Positions 34,661 to 43,082 of a stretch of DNA of 64,000 nucleotides are shown here, one piece after another. The stretch comes from Bin87 sp034423115. Its GTDB lineage: Bacteria; Chloroflexota; Dehalococcoidia; Lucifugimonadales; UBA3495. Made by a program: the position numbers and the translations under genes. Under the pieces are notes generated by a model. That model had not been told where the DNA came from. It saw nothing but the letters and a program-made list of their open reading frames with translations, and searched no databases. Location: assembly GCA_034423115.1 (NCBI GenBank), contig DAOUJD010000015.1:20517-84516 (forward strand). Direction: 5' to 3'. The number at the start of each line of letters is the position of its first letter. The first letter of the stretch is position 1.

Positions 34661-34694
34661 GCCCTCGTCGCATCCCAGCGACGGGGGCATTTCT
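34661..34694 (+). terminator. Terminator after the lactonase gene
   Basis: A ten-base stem (GCCCTCGTCG / CGACGGGGGC, one G-T pair) with an eight-base loop, followed by ATTTCT. Confidence 0.7.
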
Positions 34695-34746
34695 ATGACC
34701 CGCCTGATTCCGCCCCACATCGCGCCGCCGGCATGACAAAACGCGA

Positions 34747-34774
34747 TTGCCCTACGCACATCCGTTTGTATACC
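34747..34774 (+). promoter_or_regulatory. Candidate promoter of the 34817 gene
   Basis: TTGCCC, 16 bases, TATACC. Transcription from about 34781 would exclude an ATG at 34733 and fits translation from TTG at 34817, which has AGAGGT six bases upstream. Confidence 0.45.
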
Positions 34775-34816
34775 ATCAAGTCATCCCAACCGACCAACGA
34801 CAACAGAGGTAAATCG

Positions 34817-36565
34817 TTGCAATACGACAAGAATCAACACCGCCTGCTCCGCGACATCGCCCACCGCGCCCGTCTCACGCCCGACGAATACGATCGATTC
34901 CAGAAGTCCATCCGCGCCGCCAAAATACCGTATGCGAGCGTCAACATCCCCGAGTGGCCGTCGGCGCCCTACTCTCCGCTCCTCATCCTGTTCGGATCCA
35001 AACCCTGGTGGGAGGGACGTTACTGGACCGGCAAACAACCGGCGGTGAAACCCGCCGACTCCGCCCGCGTCTCCCGCATCGCCCGTGAGATGGCCGGCGA
35101 TCCATTGAGCCCCCGTCGTCTCGCCTACGCGTGGCAGGTTCCCGAGTACGACCCCAGCGAACACATCATCCTGCGCTACTGGCTGGACGAACACGACCTC
35201 TCCATCGTCGACTTCCTCCGCGACTACCTGCCGGCGGCGGCAAAGCGCCTCGGCCGCGATGACCTGCTCATTGAGGTGACCAATCCCCGCGCACCGGAGG
35301 AACAGGCCGAGGGCTCATATTCTCCCACCCGCCGCGCCGTCCGCATCGCCGACCGGAGCCTTCTGGACAATTTCGCCGTCGCCTCCCCTCGCTTCACCTA
35401 CGACACCGATTTGCAGGTTTCCTGGGTGCGCGCCCAGGATAACTCCCGCTGGGAAGCCCGTCGCACGCATCCCCCGCAGTCGGCCACGTGGGCCAGCCAC
35501 CGGTCGTGGATCATGCGACCCCTTGGCCAGGGCGCACTCCGCGACGACGATGTGGACCCCATCGACGGCCACCGCTTCGGGCCGGCCATGGAACTCTTCG
35601 ACGACGGGATGCTCTGGCTGTGGATCGCCCGACGCGCCTTGGACCACGCGCCCGCCATCACCATCAACGGCGTGCCCGTGGAGTTGACCGCCCAGACCTT
35701 CGGCCCCACTTGCCGCATGGTCGCCCGGGTCTCCCCGGAGCAAATGCTGCAAGTCGTCGGCAATCCCTACCCCAAGAAGGCTGATGCGGCAAACACGCCC
35801 GCGACGCCCGATGCCACCGGTCCTATCATCCTGAACGACGTTCAATTCACCTACCGCAGCCCGTTCTATCGGGCGAAAACCAGATTGCCCGGCCAATTCC
35901 ATCGCCCCAGGCGGTGCCGGCTGGTTCTCCGTGAACCCGACCAGGTCCGCCTATTCGGCGACGAGGCCATCAGTCGGCGCGGCCTCGTCATCAATGGCGT
36001 GGCTGTAACCGATCTCAAACCCCACCGTGGCGGATGGCAGGGCAGGTTGGCGGCTCCATGCTCCGTGGTCGCACGCAATGGCAATGCCCGCGCCGCGACG
36101 GCCTCGGCCCAAACCACACCATCCATAACCGGCGTAACCGCCGGCAGCAGGATCTACAGCCCAACGGCCGTCGTGCAGGCCATCGAGAATGCCGTCGGAC
36201 GCGACGTCCGTCTATTCGGCCAGACCACCAGCGACCAGGGCATCGTCGCGCTCACCCGTAGCGGCTTGGAGCAGTTCCTTGAGGAAGATTCAACCGACCG
36301 CCTGGACTACATCGCGGACCACGGCGGCCGCAACTACGATTGCGAAAACTTCTCCGAGGCCCTGCGCTCCAACCTGGCCCGCAAGCACGGCGTCAACGGA
36401 TGCGCCGTCATCTGGGGCGATTCCCATGCCTGGTGTCTCTTCGTCCTGGTCGGCAACGCCGGCCCCGCCATCGCAATGGTCGAACCCCAGGCCGACACCC
36501 ACATGACCATCAACCAACTCACCGGCCCCTACTCAATCGACCACCGCGCAGAAGTCCTGCTGTAG
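34817..36565 (+). CDS. Large unknown protein with MOA-like papain-type C-terminal domain
   Basis: A 582-residue protein. The first 400 residues belong to no family I know. The C-terminus carries DCENFSEAL (Cys509), GDSHAWCLFVL (His537) and MVEPQ (Glu556). The order Cys-His-Glu with these contexts matches the C-terminal cysteine-protease domain first seen in the mushroom agglutinin MOA and found in many bacterial proteins. No signal peptide is seen, so it may act in the cytoplasm. TTG at 34817 is preferred; ATG at 34733 would add 28 residues without a ribosome-binding site. Confidence 0.7.
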   Translation: MQYDKNQHRLLRDIAHRARLTPDEYDRFQKSIRAAKIPYASVNIPEWPSAPYSPLLILFGSKPWWEGRYWTGKQPAVKPADSARVSRIAREMAGDPLSPRRLAYAWQVPEYDPSEHIILRYWLDEHDLSIVDFLRDYLPAAAKRLGRDDLLIEVTNPRAPEEQAEGSYSPTRRAVRIADRSLLDNFAVASPRFTYDTDLQVSWVRAQDNSRWEARRTHPPQSATWASHRSWIMRPLGQGALRDDDVDPIDGHRFGPAMELFDDGMLWLWIARRALDHAPAITINGVPVELTAQTFGPTCRMVARVSPEQMLQVVGNPYPKKADAANTPATPDATGPIILNDVQFTYRSPFYRAKTRLPGQFHRPRRCRLVLREPDQVRLFGDEAISRRGLVINGVAVTDLKPHRGGWQGRLAAPCSVVARNGNARAATASAQTTPSITGVTAGSRIYSPTAVVQAIENAVGRDVRLFGQTTSDQGIVALTRSGLEQFLEEDSTDRLDYIADHGGRNYDCENFSEALRSNLARKHGVNGCAVIWGDSHAWCLFVLVGNAGPAIAMVEPQADTHMTINQLTGPYSIDHRAEVLL

Positions 36566-36579
36566 AGATGTCGGACAAC

Positions 36580-36611
36580 AAAAAAAAGCCGCAACCAGAC
36601 CAGGTTGCGGC
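36580..36611 (-). terminator. Terminator of tRNA-Val
   Basis: On the minus strand a nine-base perfect stem (GCCGCAACC / GGTTGCGGC), six-base loop and eight T. It lies 16 bases after the tRNA and is the strongest terminator in the window. Confidence 0.9.
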
Positions 36612-36626
36612 TCCATCTATTTCGAG

Positions 36627-36703
36627 TGGTGGGCGATGGTGGACTCGAACCACCGACCTCTTGCGTGTCGAGCAAGTACTCTAACCAACTGAGCTAATCG
36701 CCC
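36627..36703 (-). tRNA. tRNA-Val (anticodon GAC) with C at position 33
   Basis: All arms fold: acceptor GGGCGAT/ATCGCCC, D stem GCTC/GAGT, anticodon stem CTTGC/GCAAG, T stem GGTGG/CCACC with loop TTCGAGT, discriminator A and encoded CCA. The seven-base anticodon loop is TCGACAC, so the anticodon is GAC (Val) but position 33 is C (base 36670) instead of the almost universal U. With that one change the tRNA otherwise looks functional and has a promoter and a terminator. Confidence 0.93.
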
Positions 36704-36723
36704 ACGAGATGCCATTTCATCGA

Positions 36724-36753
36724 ATCATATCACAGGCCCGTGCGAACGGCCAA
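36724..36753 (-). promoter_or_regulatory. Promoter of tRNA-Val
   Basis: On the minus strand TTGGCC, 18 bases, TATGAT (with an upstream TG, so also an extended -10). The start would be near 36717, about 14 bases before the tRNA. Confidence 0.6.
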
Positions 36754-36915
36754 CCTAACCAACGACCAACGGGATATCTGATGCATGATGGGCGAATCAC
36801 AAAATGGCAGAGTTCCGTTGAAAATCTGACATGAAACACTACCGGAGATCGCGGATGGCCACGAAGATATTTCGCCCGCAGTGCGTCGCAACGAATCAAG
36901 GTGGTTACGAATCAT

Positions 36916-37859
36916 TTATCGATTTTGAGCCAAGGATTTGTGCGCTTCCATCATGAGGACGATGTTAGATGCCGTAAGGTTCAAACAGTACGCAGCCACG
37001 TAATGTGGCACGTCCACAGGTGCGATCCCTTGACCATGGGCACCCCGACCGCCGGGGTTCCGCACCGTTGGAACTCCGCTTTCGAGGGTCGTGCGCAAGG
37101 CGGTGAAGTGGCTCTGCATTTCACGCGGAATTAGTTGATTGTCGAACAAGATACCGATCAAAGTAGACGCGATAGATCGCTTGTCATCGTAGACCCATCC
37201 GCGATCGTCACAGATGGCTTTCATCGTACTCTCGAAGGCGTTTCCTGCATCGGTTATGGCTTCCTTGATTTCCCCGTTTCGGTAATGAGTGTGAGCTTCC
37301 AAAAACTCTTGCAGCGGCCCGGTGAAGTTTGCTTCATACAACAAAGCGATAGCCGGCTCTACAGCTTCCTTGTGGATGTATTGGGATTCTAACGAGATGA
37401 TCCGGCCTGACAGATACTGGTAGCCAATACCGTGCTCAAGGAATCTTTGGTTGAGTTCTTCAATCGCATCGACCACCTTCTGTCGTTCCTGAGGGTGCGA
37501 TGTGTGAGTCAGCTCAGCTAAGTGAAAGCAAAATTCTATTAGACTCAGCACATCGTCAACGTCTTTGCCCTCGATGATAAAACGCATGCAATCTTCGGTG
37601 GGGGTTTGGGTTCCTGGTACTAGGGAGAATGTTCCAAGCTCCGCTGCAAGCGTGTCGCGGGCTTGTTGCCAAAACTGTAAAGAAGGCCCGTCGAAAACTG
37701 GCCCTCCAAACCTCCTTGCGGGAACCCTATCAATACTCGGAATATCCAAACCACTTGAGTCCTAAATGCTTTTGGGAGGTGATCCCGGGTGTAGATCACC
37801 GGCTTGTCCGCATTTTCGGCTGCCCGCTTGCGTTTCGCGAATGTGTTGAAGATCGGCAT
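36916..37859 (-). pseudogene. AbiJ-like / STM4504-CBY_0614 family protein, frameshifted
   Basis: The N-terminal third (from ATG 37859, MPIFNTFAKRKRAAENADKP then LPKAFRTQVVWIFRVLIG) is in one frame, and the rest (RRFGGPVFDGPSLQFWQQARD to the end) in another; the join is near 37720-37740. Together they give about 310 residues typical of proteins with an AbiJ N-terminal domain and a HEPN-like Abi C-terminal domain (GVPTVRNPGGRGAHGQG). These are abortive-infection proteins. GC is lower than in the neighbours. One base change would restore it, so a sequencing error is possible. AGGAAG precedes the ATG, and a TAAAAT at 37899-37904 may be its -10. Confidence 0.7.
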
Positions 37860-37910
37860 CTTCTTCCTACGAGACCGAGTCTGTTGCAGTCAATATCCAT
37901 TTTACCTCAA

Positions 37911-37941
37911 GACGGCAGAGTTCAGCGCAAACTCTGCCGTC
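37911..37941. other. Strong 12-base-pair hairpin upstream of the AbiJ-like gene
   Basis: GACGGCAGAGTT / AACTCTGCCGTC with a seven-base loop. It has TTTC after it on the plus strand and the -10 box of the AbiJ-like gene after it on the minus strand. It could be a weak terminator or an operator. The rest of 37860-38228 holds no gene that I can support. Confidence 0.5.
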
Positions 37942-38228
37942 TTTCGATCCCGGCGGTCGGTGTCGGAGCCCAGATCAAGCATGCGAGTCAAGGCGGATGC
38001 AGGTCCAATGGCAAAGTTGCTAATGAGATCGGCCAATGGGTAATCGCCGGGTTGACTCAACGTAACGGCCATCGAGCGAACTCACCCGTGACCGGACTCT
38101 TCCCACTGACCGCCATCACGCTCGTATCGCCGAACCAAGATTGGGTGGGGTGGCGAAGCAACACCGCAATCTTTCGGTGTGAACAGATGGTGTTCAGCCC
38201 AACCTACCCCCACCACCACATCCCCCGC

Positions 38229-38257
38229 TTGTCCCTCCCAGCGTTCTTTGCTACGCT
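38229..38257 (+). promoter_or_regulatory. Candidate promoter of the ATP-grasp/alpha-E operon
   Basis: TTGTCC, 17 bases, TACGCT, ending 35 bases before the GTG at 38293. Confidence 0.4.
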
Positions 38258-38292
38258 TGCGCGGCATCCTCACCCCACCGTTGGAACCGCCC

Positions 38293-39744
38293 GTGAGCAC
38301 GCCGCCGCCAGACCGTTTCCGGAACTACGCCCTCGAAGACGCCGTCTACGACGAGATGTTCCTGCCCGACGGCAACCCTCGCTCCCACTGCCAGGGCGTA
38401 TTCGACGCGCTCTCCAACTACGCCGACGAGCAGTTGGCCGGCATCCAGGAACGCGTCACCCGCTCCTTCTCCAACGAGGGCATCACCTTCACCGTGTACG
38501 GCGACGCCGAGGCCGAGGAGCGCATCATCCCGGTCGACTGCATCCCCCGACTGCTGCCCAAGAGCGAGTGGGATTTCCTCGACGCCGGCCTCAAGCAACG
38601 CCTCCAGACCCTGAACCTCTTCCTGCAGGACATCTACGGCGACGCCAAAATCGTCGCCGACGGCGTCATCCCCGCCCAGGTCGTCTACGAGTGCCCCCAG
38701 TACCGGCCCGAGATGCGCGGGTTCACTCCGCCCCAGGGCACCTGGGTCGCCGTCTGCGGCACCGACGTCGTGCGCACCAACCACGGATTCCACGTCCTGG
38801 AAGACAACCTCCGCGTGCCCTCCGGCGTCTCCTACATGATCGCCAACCGCAAGGCCACCAAGGCCAGCCTGCGCCGCCTCTACCGCGAATCCCGCGTCCA
38901 GGAGGTCGAGCAGTACGGTCGGCTGTTGCAGCAGACCCTCCGCGAACTCGCCCCCGACGGGCGGGACAATCCCCGCATCGCCCTGCTCACCCCCGGCGTG
39001 TACAACTCCGCTTTCTATGAGCACATGTTCCTGTCCCACGAGATCGGCGCCGAGTTGGTCGAGGGCCGCGACCTCGTCGTGCGCGACGGTTTCGTCTACA
39101 TGCGCACCACCACCGGACTCCAGCGCGTTGATGTCATCTACCGCCGCGTCGATGACGATTTCCTGGACCCCTCGGTGTTCCGCTCCGACTCGGTACTCGG
39201 CGTCCCCGGCCTGATGGATGCCTACCGCGCCGGCCACGTCGCCCTCGCCAACGCCCCCGGCACCGGCGTCGCCGACGACAAGAGCGTCTACGCCTACGTC
39301 CCCGACATGATCCGTTACTACCGCAACGAGGAACCCCTGCTCCAAAACGTGGAGACCCACCTCTGCCGCAACCCCGAGGGGCTGGCCTATACCCTCGACA
39401 ATCTGGACACCCTCGTCGTCAAACGCGTCGGCGAGTCCGGAGGCTACGGCATGCTCGTCGGCATCCAGGCCTCCCCGGAGGAACGCGCCGATTACGCCAG
39501 GCAGATCCTCGCCGATCCCAGCGACTTCATCGCCCAGCCTACCCTCGACCTGTCCCGCTCGCCCTGTCTCATCGATGGTAATTTCGAGCCCCGTCACGTC
39601 GACCTCCGCCCCTTCATCCTCCACGGACGTTCCACCCGCATCGTTCCCGGCGCCTTCTGTCGCGTCGCCCTGCGTCGCGGCAGCATCGTCGTCAACAGCA
39701 GCCAGGGCGGCGGCGGCAAGGACGTCTGGGTCCTCCAGGACTGA
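38293..39744 (+). CDS. Circularly permuted ATP-grasp type 2 protein
   Basis: A 483-residue protein with the family blocks YDEMFLPDGNPRSHCQGVF, FVYMRTTTGLQRVDVIYRRVDDDFLDP, VVKRVGESGGYGM and FVLHGR/FILHGRSTRIVPGAFCRVAL-like end (last given in part). ATP-grasp enzymes join a carboxylate to an amine or thiol. This subfamily always travels with an alpha-E protein and often with a transglutaminase and an N-terminal hydrolase, and is thought to make a small peptide, but its product is unknown. GTG at 38293 gives the normal start (STPPPDRFRNY). Confidence 0.93.
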   Translation: MSTPPPDRFRNYALEDAVYDEMFLPDGNPRSHCQGVFDALSNYADEQLAGIQERVTRSFSNEGITFTVYGDAEAEERIIPVDCIPRLLPKSEWDFLDAGLKQRLQTLNLFLQDIYGDAKIVADGVIPAQVVYECPQYRPEMRGFTPPQGTWVAVCGTDVVRTNHGFHVLEDNLRVPSGVSYMIANRKATKASLRRLYRESRVQEVEQYGRLLQQTLRELAPDGRDNPRIALLTPGVYNSAFYEHMFLSHEIGAELVEGRDLVVRDGFVYMRTTTGLQRVDVIYRRVDDDFLDPSVFRSDSVLGVPGLMDAYRAGHVALANAPGTGVADDKSVYAYVPDMIRYYRNEEPLLQNVETHLCRNPEGLAYTLDNLDTLVVKRVGESGGYGMLVGIQASPEERADYARQILADPSDFIAQPTLDLSRSPCLIDGNFEPRHVDLRPFILHGRSTRIVPGAFCRVALRRGSIVVNSSQGGGGKDVWVLQD

Positions 39745-39749
39745 TCGAA

Positions 39750-40808
39750 ATGCTCGCCCGCAGCGCCCAAGGACTCTACTGGATGGGCCGCTACCTCGAG
39801 CGGGCCGATCACCTCTGCCGCCTGCTACGACTCCAGACCGAAGCCCTGGTTGACCGTCCCATCGCCGAAATCTACAGCGGCTGGAACCGTATCTATGCCT
39901 GCCTGGACCGCCAGCCGCCCGGCGCCCGGCCCGATTCGCTCCCCGGCTTTGATCCCAACAGCGCCGAGGGCCTCTTCCAAGTGATGGGCGTGCCCGGCAC
40001 CCGCGCCTGGCAGACCAGCGGCGGCGATGACTACACCCTGGCCGATTCCTTCACCCTGGCCGACGACCTCACCTTTGAACGCTCCAACCCTGGCTCGGTG
40101 TTTAGCTGCTTCGCCATGGGTCGCGAAAACGCCCGCCAGATGCGCCACTGCATCAGCGCCGAGATGTGGACCTCCCTCAACCTCGCCTACCTGCGCATCC
40201 AGCCGATCGACATCCTCGAAATCTGGAACACCTCTCCGGAAACCTTCTACGCCGACACCGCCGCGGAAATCGACACCTTCATGGGCGTCGCCGCCGCCAC
40301 CATGTACCGCGATGAGGGTTGGCACTTCATGCAGCTGGGCAGGTTCATCGAGCGCGCCCAGATGGCCGTCGCGCTGTTCCTGGCCCAGATGGAACTGTTC
40401 CAGCTATCGGCGTCAAGCTCCCTGGAAGGTTCCGAGTCCGATTGGGTCACTCTGCTGCGCATGTATCACGCCCTCGAAGCCTACAACCGCGCCTACAGCG
40501 TCGAGATCGTACCCGAGCAGGTGCTCGACCTGCTCGCCACCGATCCCCTGTTGCCCGATTCTCTATGCCGCTCGTTGGACGTAGCGGCTGCCGAGTTGAA
40601 CTCCATCGATACTGGCCCCGATGCCCAATATGACGCAGCGGCCCGGCGGATCGCCGGACGCCTGACCTCCATGGTCCACTACGACTGGCCCGACTCCGCC
40701 GACCGGCAGCGTCTGCTGATACGTTTGCGATCGTACACCTTCGACCTCCACGCCCTGGTCTCCGCCGCTTTCTTCGATTACGCCACCGCCACTCCATCCC
40801 CCAACTGA
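39750..40808 (+). CDS. Alpha-E domain protein
   Basis: A 352-residue, all-helical protein beginning MLARSAQGLYWMGRYLERAD, the hallmark of the family. It starts five bases after the ATP-grasp gene. The two are nearly always neighbours in bacteria and are assumed to work together in peptide or ligase chemistry. The transglutaminase that often completes the operon is not next door here. Confidence 0.92.
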   Translation: MLARSAQGLYWMGRYLERADHLCRLLRLQTEALVDRPIAEIYSGWNRIYACLDRQPPGARPDSLPGFDPNSAEGLFQVMGVPGTRAWQTSGGDDYTLADSFTLADDLTFERSNPGSVFSCFAMGRENARQMRHCISAEMWTSLNLAYLRIQPIDILEIWNTSPETFYADTAAEIDTFMGVAAATMYRDEGWHFMQLGRFIERAQMAVALFLAQMELFQLSASSSLEGSESDWVTLLRMYHALEAYNRAYSVEIVPEQVLDLLATDPLLPDSLCRSLDVAAAELNSIDTGPDAQYDAAARRIAGRLTSMVHYDWPDSADRQRLLIRLRSYTFDLHALVSAAFFDYATATPSPN

Positions 40809-40904
40809 CCAAGGGGAGACGTGGTGTAACCATCCAATCGGCTCAACGACTCGCGTATACACCCGCCATCAGGGCATTTCCAAAGTCGTGCGATTGAAGT
40901 CTAT

Positions 40905-41010
40905 CCGCTCGTCCTGAGCTGCCGTAGGCCCTTGGGTCCGCCCTTGGCGGTTCCGCCTGTGGCGAGTCGAAGGACGCGCTCGTGGTTCGACAGGCTCACC
41001 ATGAGCGGGA
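40905..41010. repeat. REP-like intergenic repeat, copy 2
   Basis: Contains CTCGTCCTGAGC, CCGCCTGTGGCGAGTCGAAGGA and, inverted, GGTTCGACAGGCTCACCATG, a composite of palindromic pieces that can fold. Related copies are at 29093 and 55129. Apart from this repeat, 40809-41049 holds nothing I can support. Confidence 0.55.
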
Positions 41011-41049
41011 CGTGTGGCGACTTTGGAAAGGCCCCTGAACCACCACCCA

Positions 41050-42255
41050 ACGCTCACGCGTACCCGGTTTGGTGGCGTTGAATGGGGAAGAGGTTGTCCG
41101 GTGGGTCGGGTGTGGCGAGGTAGTATTCGTAACCCAAGTGCAGGATGCCCAGCTTCCCGCGGGAGCACACCTGTCGCCGGAAGGTTTGGGACACTCGCAT
41201 TCCCGCCAATATCAGCAGGCAGCAGGCCAACAGCAATCCCACCAGCAACCGTTGCAGCCGATCGGTGGTGGTGACCGTGCTTCGGTTCAGCCCGAAGCGC
41301 TGCTTGCCATCCTTGAAGTACTGCTCCGGCTGCATCCGCTTCCGGTACATCCGCACTGCTTTACGAGGGTCGGTGAGCGACGTGGCCAGGTACCAGGGTT
41401 CCCGATGGCCTCTGGCCCAATAAAGCACCAGGTTGATCACCACGGCGCCATCGGAGCGGTAGAGGGTTTGAGGCCAGAACAGGATGCGGCCCTTGCGCAG
41501 GGGATAGTCCCGCAACCGACCACGATAGTGGGCGCTCTGGACCACCACGTCGCCCTTGAGGCGGACTACGTAGTCCACTGGGTAGCCGGTGTGGTGTGGT
41601 CCGCCAGAGGCGGATTGCAGGAAGTGGATCAGGCTGGCCCGTCCGAAGCCCCGGTCAGCCAGCAGCAGGGGCCGGATGTTGTTGGGCAGGTGTCGCAACA
41701 ACCGTCCGATGAAAAACTCCTCCACTCGGTTCTGGGACGGGTCCAGCTCTTCCGGCGTGGAAACCCAACTGAGCAGCGGCAACCCCCGACCCCGAAAACA
41801 GACCGCAGCGAACAGACCGTTGCGCCCCTGACCCAGATCAGACCAGTCAATCATGATCGGCGTCAGTCCCCGAAGCCGAGTTGCCTGACAGATGGGTCCC
41901 AATCCGCCTCTGGCGGACCGTCTGCACCGCCACGGTGTCAAAGCCGGTGTTGGACAGAAAGCGAAAGAGCCTTTTCTTACGCTGGTGGTGCGAGTAGGGT
42001 ACCTGAACCTGCCACGAGCGCACCAACACAGAGATGGCAAGGGTGCGACGCTGGAGAATTGCCGCAGTGAGCAGAGCCAGATTGGTGCGGCGGGTGGCAC
42101 GGAACTCCGGCAACGAGTGATTCAGAAAGGTGGCGATGCGGTGATACCATGGCATGGTCGGCCTCCCCAGGTGGCAACGGTGCTTCGTAACCCGTTCCTT
42201 ACCCGGAGAGACCGACCTTTTTCAACCCCTCAACTCAAACTGGGTACGCGTGAGC
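41050..42255 (-). mobile_element. Complete IS4-type insertion sequence, 1206 bp
   Basis: Left end GCTCACGCGTACCCGGTTTG, right end (reverse complement) GCTCACGCGTACCCAGTTTG: 19 of 20 bases agree. The flanks are CACCCAAC at 41042-41049 and 42256-42263, a perfect eight-base target duplication, so the ends are exact and the insertion fairly recent. It carries one transposase gene on the minus strand, which is frameshifted. A second copy begins at 63888 in the opposite orientation and a non-coding relative lies at 8239-8756. Confidence 0.93.
41054..42155 (-). pseudogene. IS4-family DDE transposase, frameshifted
   Basis: The N-terminal part starts at ATG 42155 (MPWYHRIATFLNHSLPEF) and the remaining part reads in a frame shifted by one base; the join lies around 41885-41925. 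The second frame contains IDWSDLG (first Asp), LADRGFGRASL (second Asp) and YRKRMQPEQYFKDGKQ (the Y-R-K-E-like block with the catalytic Glu). The stop falls inside the left terminal repeat. A +1 shift is required, either a mutation or, less likely, programmed shifting. The copy at 63987 starts with the same residues. Confidence 0.85.
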
Positions 42256-42365
42256 CACCCAACGCCGTTGCAGATATTGACATATCCGAATATCATTGAA
42301 CGCCCGGTCGGGTTGCCCCCAGGTAATCCGGCGTCGCACATCCCCGCCAATCGAGGAGGAGTACC

Positions 42366-42791
42366 TTGGCCGACCAGCCCAGCCAAAAAGCAATCGACCG
42401 AATGCGCCTGTTTGTCGAACGCTATTGCGAGAAGTCCGGCACATTCACCCATCCTGAAGAGGGAATCGCCGAATCCGTCATCCTGGGCCTGGCCCAAAAT
42501 GTCGATGAAATCGGCCGTCCGCTCTGTCCCTGCCGCTTCTACCCCTGCAAGCAGGAAGAGGTCAAACACCGCACGTGGATCTGCGCCTGCGACGATATGC
42601 AGATCTACAAATACTGCCATTGACTGCTCTTCGTAACTGAGGGCGGTCTGCCCATCACAGAACATCTCCCCGAAGACCACGAAGGCCGCGCCATCTACGG
42701 CGAAGTCAAAGACCCCACCCCCGACAAAGGTCGCCCCCTACGCCACAAGGCCGAGGAGCGCGAAATCGAACGCCGCGAACGCCCGTCGTAA
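42366..42791 (+). CDS. Ferredoxin:thioredoxin reductase catalytic subunit, candidate selenoprotein (TGA = Sec)
   Basis: TTG start with GGAGGAG. Residues C54-P-C56, C73-A-C75 and C84-H-[TGA86] have the same spacing as Cys55/57, 74/76 and 85/87 of the Synechocystis catalytic subunit. The TGA at 42621-42623 thus replaces Cys87, one half of the redox disulfide beside the 4Fe-4S cluster. The frame continues with LLFVTEGGLPITEHLPEDHE and a charged tail to TAA at 42789-42791, as full-length family members do. A SECIS-like hairpin follows the TGA. The alternative is a TGC-to-TGA nonsense mutation; if TGA stops, an 85-residue inactive protein results. Confidence 0.8.
42637..42660 (+). promoter_or_regulatory. 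SECIS-like hairpin downstream of the TGA
   Basis: Stem GGGC (42641-42644) / GCCC (42650-42653) with loop GGTCT, and an outer CTG/CAG across a small internal loop. The loop bases GGUCU are those of the E. coli fdhF SECIS, and here they lie only three bases farther from the TGA. The apical stem is short, so this is a candidate only. Confidence 0.55.
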
Positions 42792-42831
42792 CTTCCTCAC
42801 CACTGGCCCTCGCCGGCCTCAAAGCAAACCC

Positions 42832-42868
42832 AAAAGCCGCTCCCGGTTTGGACCGGGAGCGGCTTTCG
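42832..42868 (+). terminator. Terminator after the reductase gene
   Basis: A twelve-base perfect stem (GCCGCTCCCGGT / ACCGGGAGCGGC), four-base loop, with AAAA before and TTT after, so it may work in both directions. It is 45 bases beyond the TAA at 42791, consistent with the longer, read-through frame being the gene. Confidence 0.85.
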
Positions 42869-42884
42869 TCATCTTCCCCCAGCC

Positions 42885-42911
42885 GTCATTCCTGCGGAAG
42901 CAGGAATCCAG
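42885..42911. repeat. Short REP-like palindrome
   Basis: ATTCCTGC-GGAA-GCAGGAAT within the common intergenic pattern GTCATTCC...GGAATCCAG. The rest of 42912-43082 shows nothing I can support. Confidence 0.5.
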
Positions 42912-43082
42912 AACCCCAGGCACTGAAGACCTCCACTTGCCGTACGGTCCTGTGGACGCTGGCTAAACGTGGTACGAAGTTCTTGGTTCCGAACTTTCAG
43001 ACCGACTCTGAACAACCCGGGATGGCGTCGAGATCGGCAAATTAGACCGCTGGTGCTGACCTCGTAAAACGCACTGACACCG

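Noticed and set aside
37629..39020. 463-codon plus-strand ORF
   Set aside because: It runs antisense through the AbiJ-like gene, across the intergenic region and then out of frame through the ATP-grasp gene, ending in an Arg/Pro-rich shadow.
38251..39624. 457-codon minus-strand ORF
   Set aside because: Opposite the ATP-grasp gene. Its Val/Gly/Asp-rich composition is the typical antisense of GC-rich coding DNA.
42621..42623. TGA read simply as the stop of an 85-residue reductase
   Set aside because: The truncated protein would lack the essential last Cys, the frame continues with family-like sequence, and the terminator follows the later TAA. A nonsense mutation stays possible and is stated in the entry.
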